A DNA stretch of 6,410 nucleotides from SXIZ01 sp040079795. Its GTDB lineage: Bacteria > Pseudomonadota > Gammaproteobacteria > Methylococcales > Methylomonadaceae. Shown piece after piece: positions 5,124 to 6,410 of the stretch. Positions within the stretch are counted from its first letter, which is position 1; every line of letters starts with the position of its first letter. Location: positions 1 to 6,410 of the forward strand of contig JBEBJQ010000130.1 in the NCBI GenBank assembly GCA_040079795.1, in the 5' to 3' direction. Below the pieces are notes generated by a model. That model did no database searches, was not told the origin of the DNA, and saw only the letters and a program-made list of their open reading frames with translations. Position numbers and translations under genes: made by a program.

Positions 5124-6146
5124 ATGTTTAAATTCAATCGTATCTTAGCGAGCAGCTTAGCTGCGACGGTACTTTTTTTGTCAGCAACAGCAATTGCCCA
5201 AAGCGATCAAACTCGGGTGATTAGATTAGGTTATGGTTTAGCCGAGCAAACTAACCAAGGTAGAGCGGCGAAAGTATTTGCTGATATGGTAGAGAAAAAC
5301 TCGAACGGCAAAATGAAAGTGCAAGCGATGGGGGCGGCCGCCTTGGGCTCTGACGTCAAGATGCAGCAAGCTTTGATTGATGGCACACAAGAAATGATGG
5401 TTGGATCGACCGCCACATTGGTCAGCATTGCTAAAGAGATGGCATTATGGGATACACCATTTTTGTTTAGCAACTTCAAAGAAGCCGATGCTCTGCTGGA
5501 TGGTCCGATAGGAACTCGCGTCATGGAAAATTTGCCTGAAAAGGGTTTAGTCGGCTTGGCATACTGGGAAAATGGTTTTCGCAACCTGACCAACAGTAAA
5601 CGCGCCATCAATCGGATGGAAGATTTGAATGGTGTTAACTTGCGAGTTATGCAAAACACCGTCTTTCTTGACAGCTTTAAGACACTGGGTGCGAATACCG
5701 TACCGATGTCATTTTCAGAACTATTTGGAGCTTTGGAAAGCAAAAAGGTTGATGGCCAAGAAAACCCTTTCAACACCATATTGAGTAGCAAGTTTTATGA
5801 CGTACAAAAGTACCTCACTTTGACCAATCACGTCTATAGCCCATGGATCATGCTGGTAAGTAAAAAATGGTGGGATAAGTTGTCAGCTGTAGATCAAAAA
5901 ATATTGAAGTCTGCAGCCATCGCTAGCCGAGATTTTGAGAGACAAGACACCAGAAATGAGGCTTCGAATGCATTAAATGCACTTAAAACCAAAGGTATGA
6001 AAGTTAACGAACTAGGCGTTGGTGAAACTTATAGAATGCGCAATAAATTAACGAAAGTTTATTCGAAAATTGGGCAAGATGTTGGCATCACCTTATGGAT
6101 TGACGCGCAAAATGAGCTTTTTAATATCCGCAGTAAAACTCAGTAA
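5124..6146 (+). CDS. dctP: TRAP transporter solute-binding protein 2, paralog of the first
   Basis: A second periplasmic DctP-family binding protein of 340 residues. Its signal peptide (Phe4 to about Ala23 hydrophobic, cleavage likely after Ala25, AIA-QS) differs from that of the first protein, but the mature parts align without gaps. Identity is about 77 percent over the first two thirds and about 60 percent over the last third by hand count. Arg174 of LRVMQN, WENGFRNLTNSKR and the GQENPFNTI block are kept, so it should be functional. AAGGGGAG at 5111-5118 supports ATG 5124. No second dctQ or dctM is present, so both binding proteins probably share one permease. The coding sequence is more AT-rich at third positions than its paralog, arguing against a very recent duplication. 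A terminator precedes it. Same substrate with different affinity, or a related sugar acid, are both possible. Confidence 0.92.
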   Translation: MFKFNRILASSLAATVLFLSATAIAQSDQTRVIRLGYGLAEQTNQGRAAKVFADMVEKNSNGKMKVQAMGAAALGSDVKMQQALIDGTQEMMVGSTATLVSIAKEMALWDTPFLFSNFKEADALLDGPIGTRVMENLPEKGLVGLAYWENGFRNLTNSKRAINRMEDLNGVNLRVMQNTVFLDSFKTLGANTVPMSFSELFGALESKKVDGQENPFNTILSSKFYDVQKYLTLTNHVYSPWIMLVSKKWWDKLSAVDQKILKSAAIASRDFERQDTRNEASNALNALKTKGMKVNELGVGETYRMRNKLTKVYSKIGQDVGITLWIDAQNELFNIRSKTQ

Positions 6147-6179
6147 AAATCATTAGAGTCAATACTATTGGCTATATAG

Positions 6180-6231
6180 TTGCTATATTTTTAGTAGCTA
6201 GATAACCAATAAATACGCTGGCTACAGCTAT
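6180..6231. repeat. AT-rich REP-like intergenic repeat, copy R
   Basis: This is the partner of 314-365 in the same orientation, 38 of 52 bases matching without gaps. It contains an imperfect inverted repeat of its own, GTAGCTAG (6194-6201) against CTGGCTAC (6218-6225), with one wobble position. It lies between the second dctP and the hemoglobin gene. If the ends join, copies R and L flank the hemoglobin gene on both sides. Confidence 0.6.
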
Positions 6232-6259
6232 TTATTTTCCTATATTGGTGAGATTATAT

Positions 6260-6265
6260 TACAAT
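6260..6265 (+). promoter_or_regulatory. Candidate -10 box of the truncated hemoglobin gene
   Basis: TACAAT matches five of six -10 bases and ends six bases before the ATG at 6272, so transcription would start at or beside the start codon. No convincing -35 box is visible; TTCCTA at 6237-6242 is the position-matched candidate, with three of six matches. Confidence 0.38.
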
Positions 6266-6271
6266 ATTCAC

Positions 6272-6410
6272 ATGTCTCAAGCAACCCCTTACGAACTCCT
6301 AGGCGGTGAGCCCGGCGTGCGCCGCTTGGTGCACCGCTTTTACGAACTCATGGACGAGCTGCCCGAAGCTTACGAAGTGCGCAAATTGCACCCTGAAAGC
6401 TTAGAAAACA
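6272..6410 (+). CDS. Group II truncated hemoglobin, 5' part (continues at position 1 if the ends join)
   Basis: The ATG at 6272 opens MSQATPYELLGGEPGVRRLV, a typical trHb2 N-terminus. RFYEL follows, whose Tyr24 should be the distal-pocket Tyr B10. The frame stays open to the window end and its last 62 bases repeat positions 1-62 exactly, in the same reading frame, so the two fragments read as one 126-residue protein. No Shine-Dalgarno sequence is visible before the ATG. A TACAAT box at 6260-6265 places a likely transcription start at or next to the ATG, so a leaderless message is possible. The gene is co-directional with the second solute-binding protein, 125 bp downstream of its stop. It probably does not belong to the sugar-acid operon functionally. 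If the molecule is linear, this is a second, cut-off copy rather than the same gene. Confidence 0.88.
   Translation, partial: MSQATPYELLGGEPGVRRLVHRFYELMDELPEAYEVRKLHPESLEN
6349..6410. repeat. 62-bp terminal direct repeat, right copy
   Basis: Exact copy of positions 1-62 by direct comparison. The bases just left of this copy (hemoglobin codons 1-26) have no counterpart at the start of the window, because the window begins there. The true repeat length therefore cannot be seen; 62 bp is a minimum. Confidence 0.97.

Noticed and set aside
5231..5791. 186-residue open frame on the minus strand
   Set aside because: It lies wholly inside the second dctP, has no ribosome site or recognisable domain, and mirrors a well-supported plus-strand protein.
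3984..6146. Recent duplication of dctP within this strain
   Set aside because: The nucleotide copies share only short exact runs (longest noticed 23 bp, 4617-4639 and 5757-5779), signal peptides differ, and about 28 percent of mature residues differ, so the duplication is old or the second gene came from elsewhere.
6147..6195. Terminator after the second dctP
   Set aside because: ACTAT...ATAGT can pair and Ts follow later, but the stem is five AT-rich pairs and the T run is not adjacent. It is not better than chance in this AT-rich spacer.
1..6410. Ordinary small plasmid
   Set aside because: The ends overlap, but no replication, partition or mobilisation gene and no iteron-like repeat is visible.

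Overview
The window is one complete sugar-acid uptake and phosphorylation locus from what looks like a betaproteobacterium, probably Comamonadaceae. The evidence is the style of the GntR, GntK and TRAP proteins, a group II truncated hemoglobin, and intergenic TTGCTAT...AGCTAT repeats of a kind I associate with that family. The lineage call is an inference without any database search.

Layout. Positions 1-304 hold the 3' part of a truncated hemoglobin gene. An AT-rich spacer with a degenerate palindromic repeat follows (305-416). A LacI-family GntR-type repressor lies on the minus strand (417-1451). A 161-bp divergent control region (1452-1612) carries two operator-like palindromes with core TAGCGCTA. 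The plus strand then runs gluconokinase gntK (1613-2125), TRAP small permease dctQ (2122-2634), TRAP large permease dctM (about 2640-3932) and a TRAP solute-binding protein (3984-5003). A strong intrinsic terminator (5040-5071) and a promoter-like sequence come next, then a second, paralogous solute-binding protein (5124-6146). A second copy of the AT-rich repeat (6180-6231) precedes the 5' part of the truncated hemoglobin gene (6272-6410).

How the genes work together (inference from families and order). Either binding protein captures a sugar acid, most likely gluconate, in the periplasm and hands it to the DctQ-DctM ion-coupled permease. GntK phosphorylates it to 6-phosphogluconate for the Entner-Doudoroff or pentose phosphate route, whose enzymes are not in the window. 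The divergent repressor probably senses the substrate or its derivative and controls both directions through the two operators. The terminator between the two binding-protein genes should make the second one independently or only partly co-expressed.

Most unusual point. The first 62 bases (1-62) are identical to the last 62 (6349-6410). Joining the ends restores one uninterrupted 126-residue truncated hemoglobin. The sequence is therefore either a closed 6,348-bp circle, a tandemly repeated unit, or an assembly loop around a repeated hemoglobin gene. No replication, partition, mobilisation, recombinase or transposase gene is present, so an ordinary plasmid is unlikely. I see no CRISPR array, tRNA, rRNA or insertion sequence. 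Apart from this end structure, the gene content is recognisable metabolism rather than a new system.
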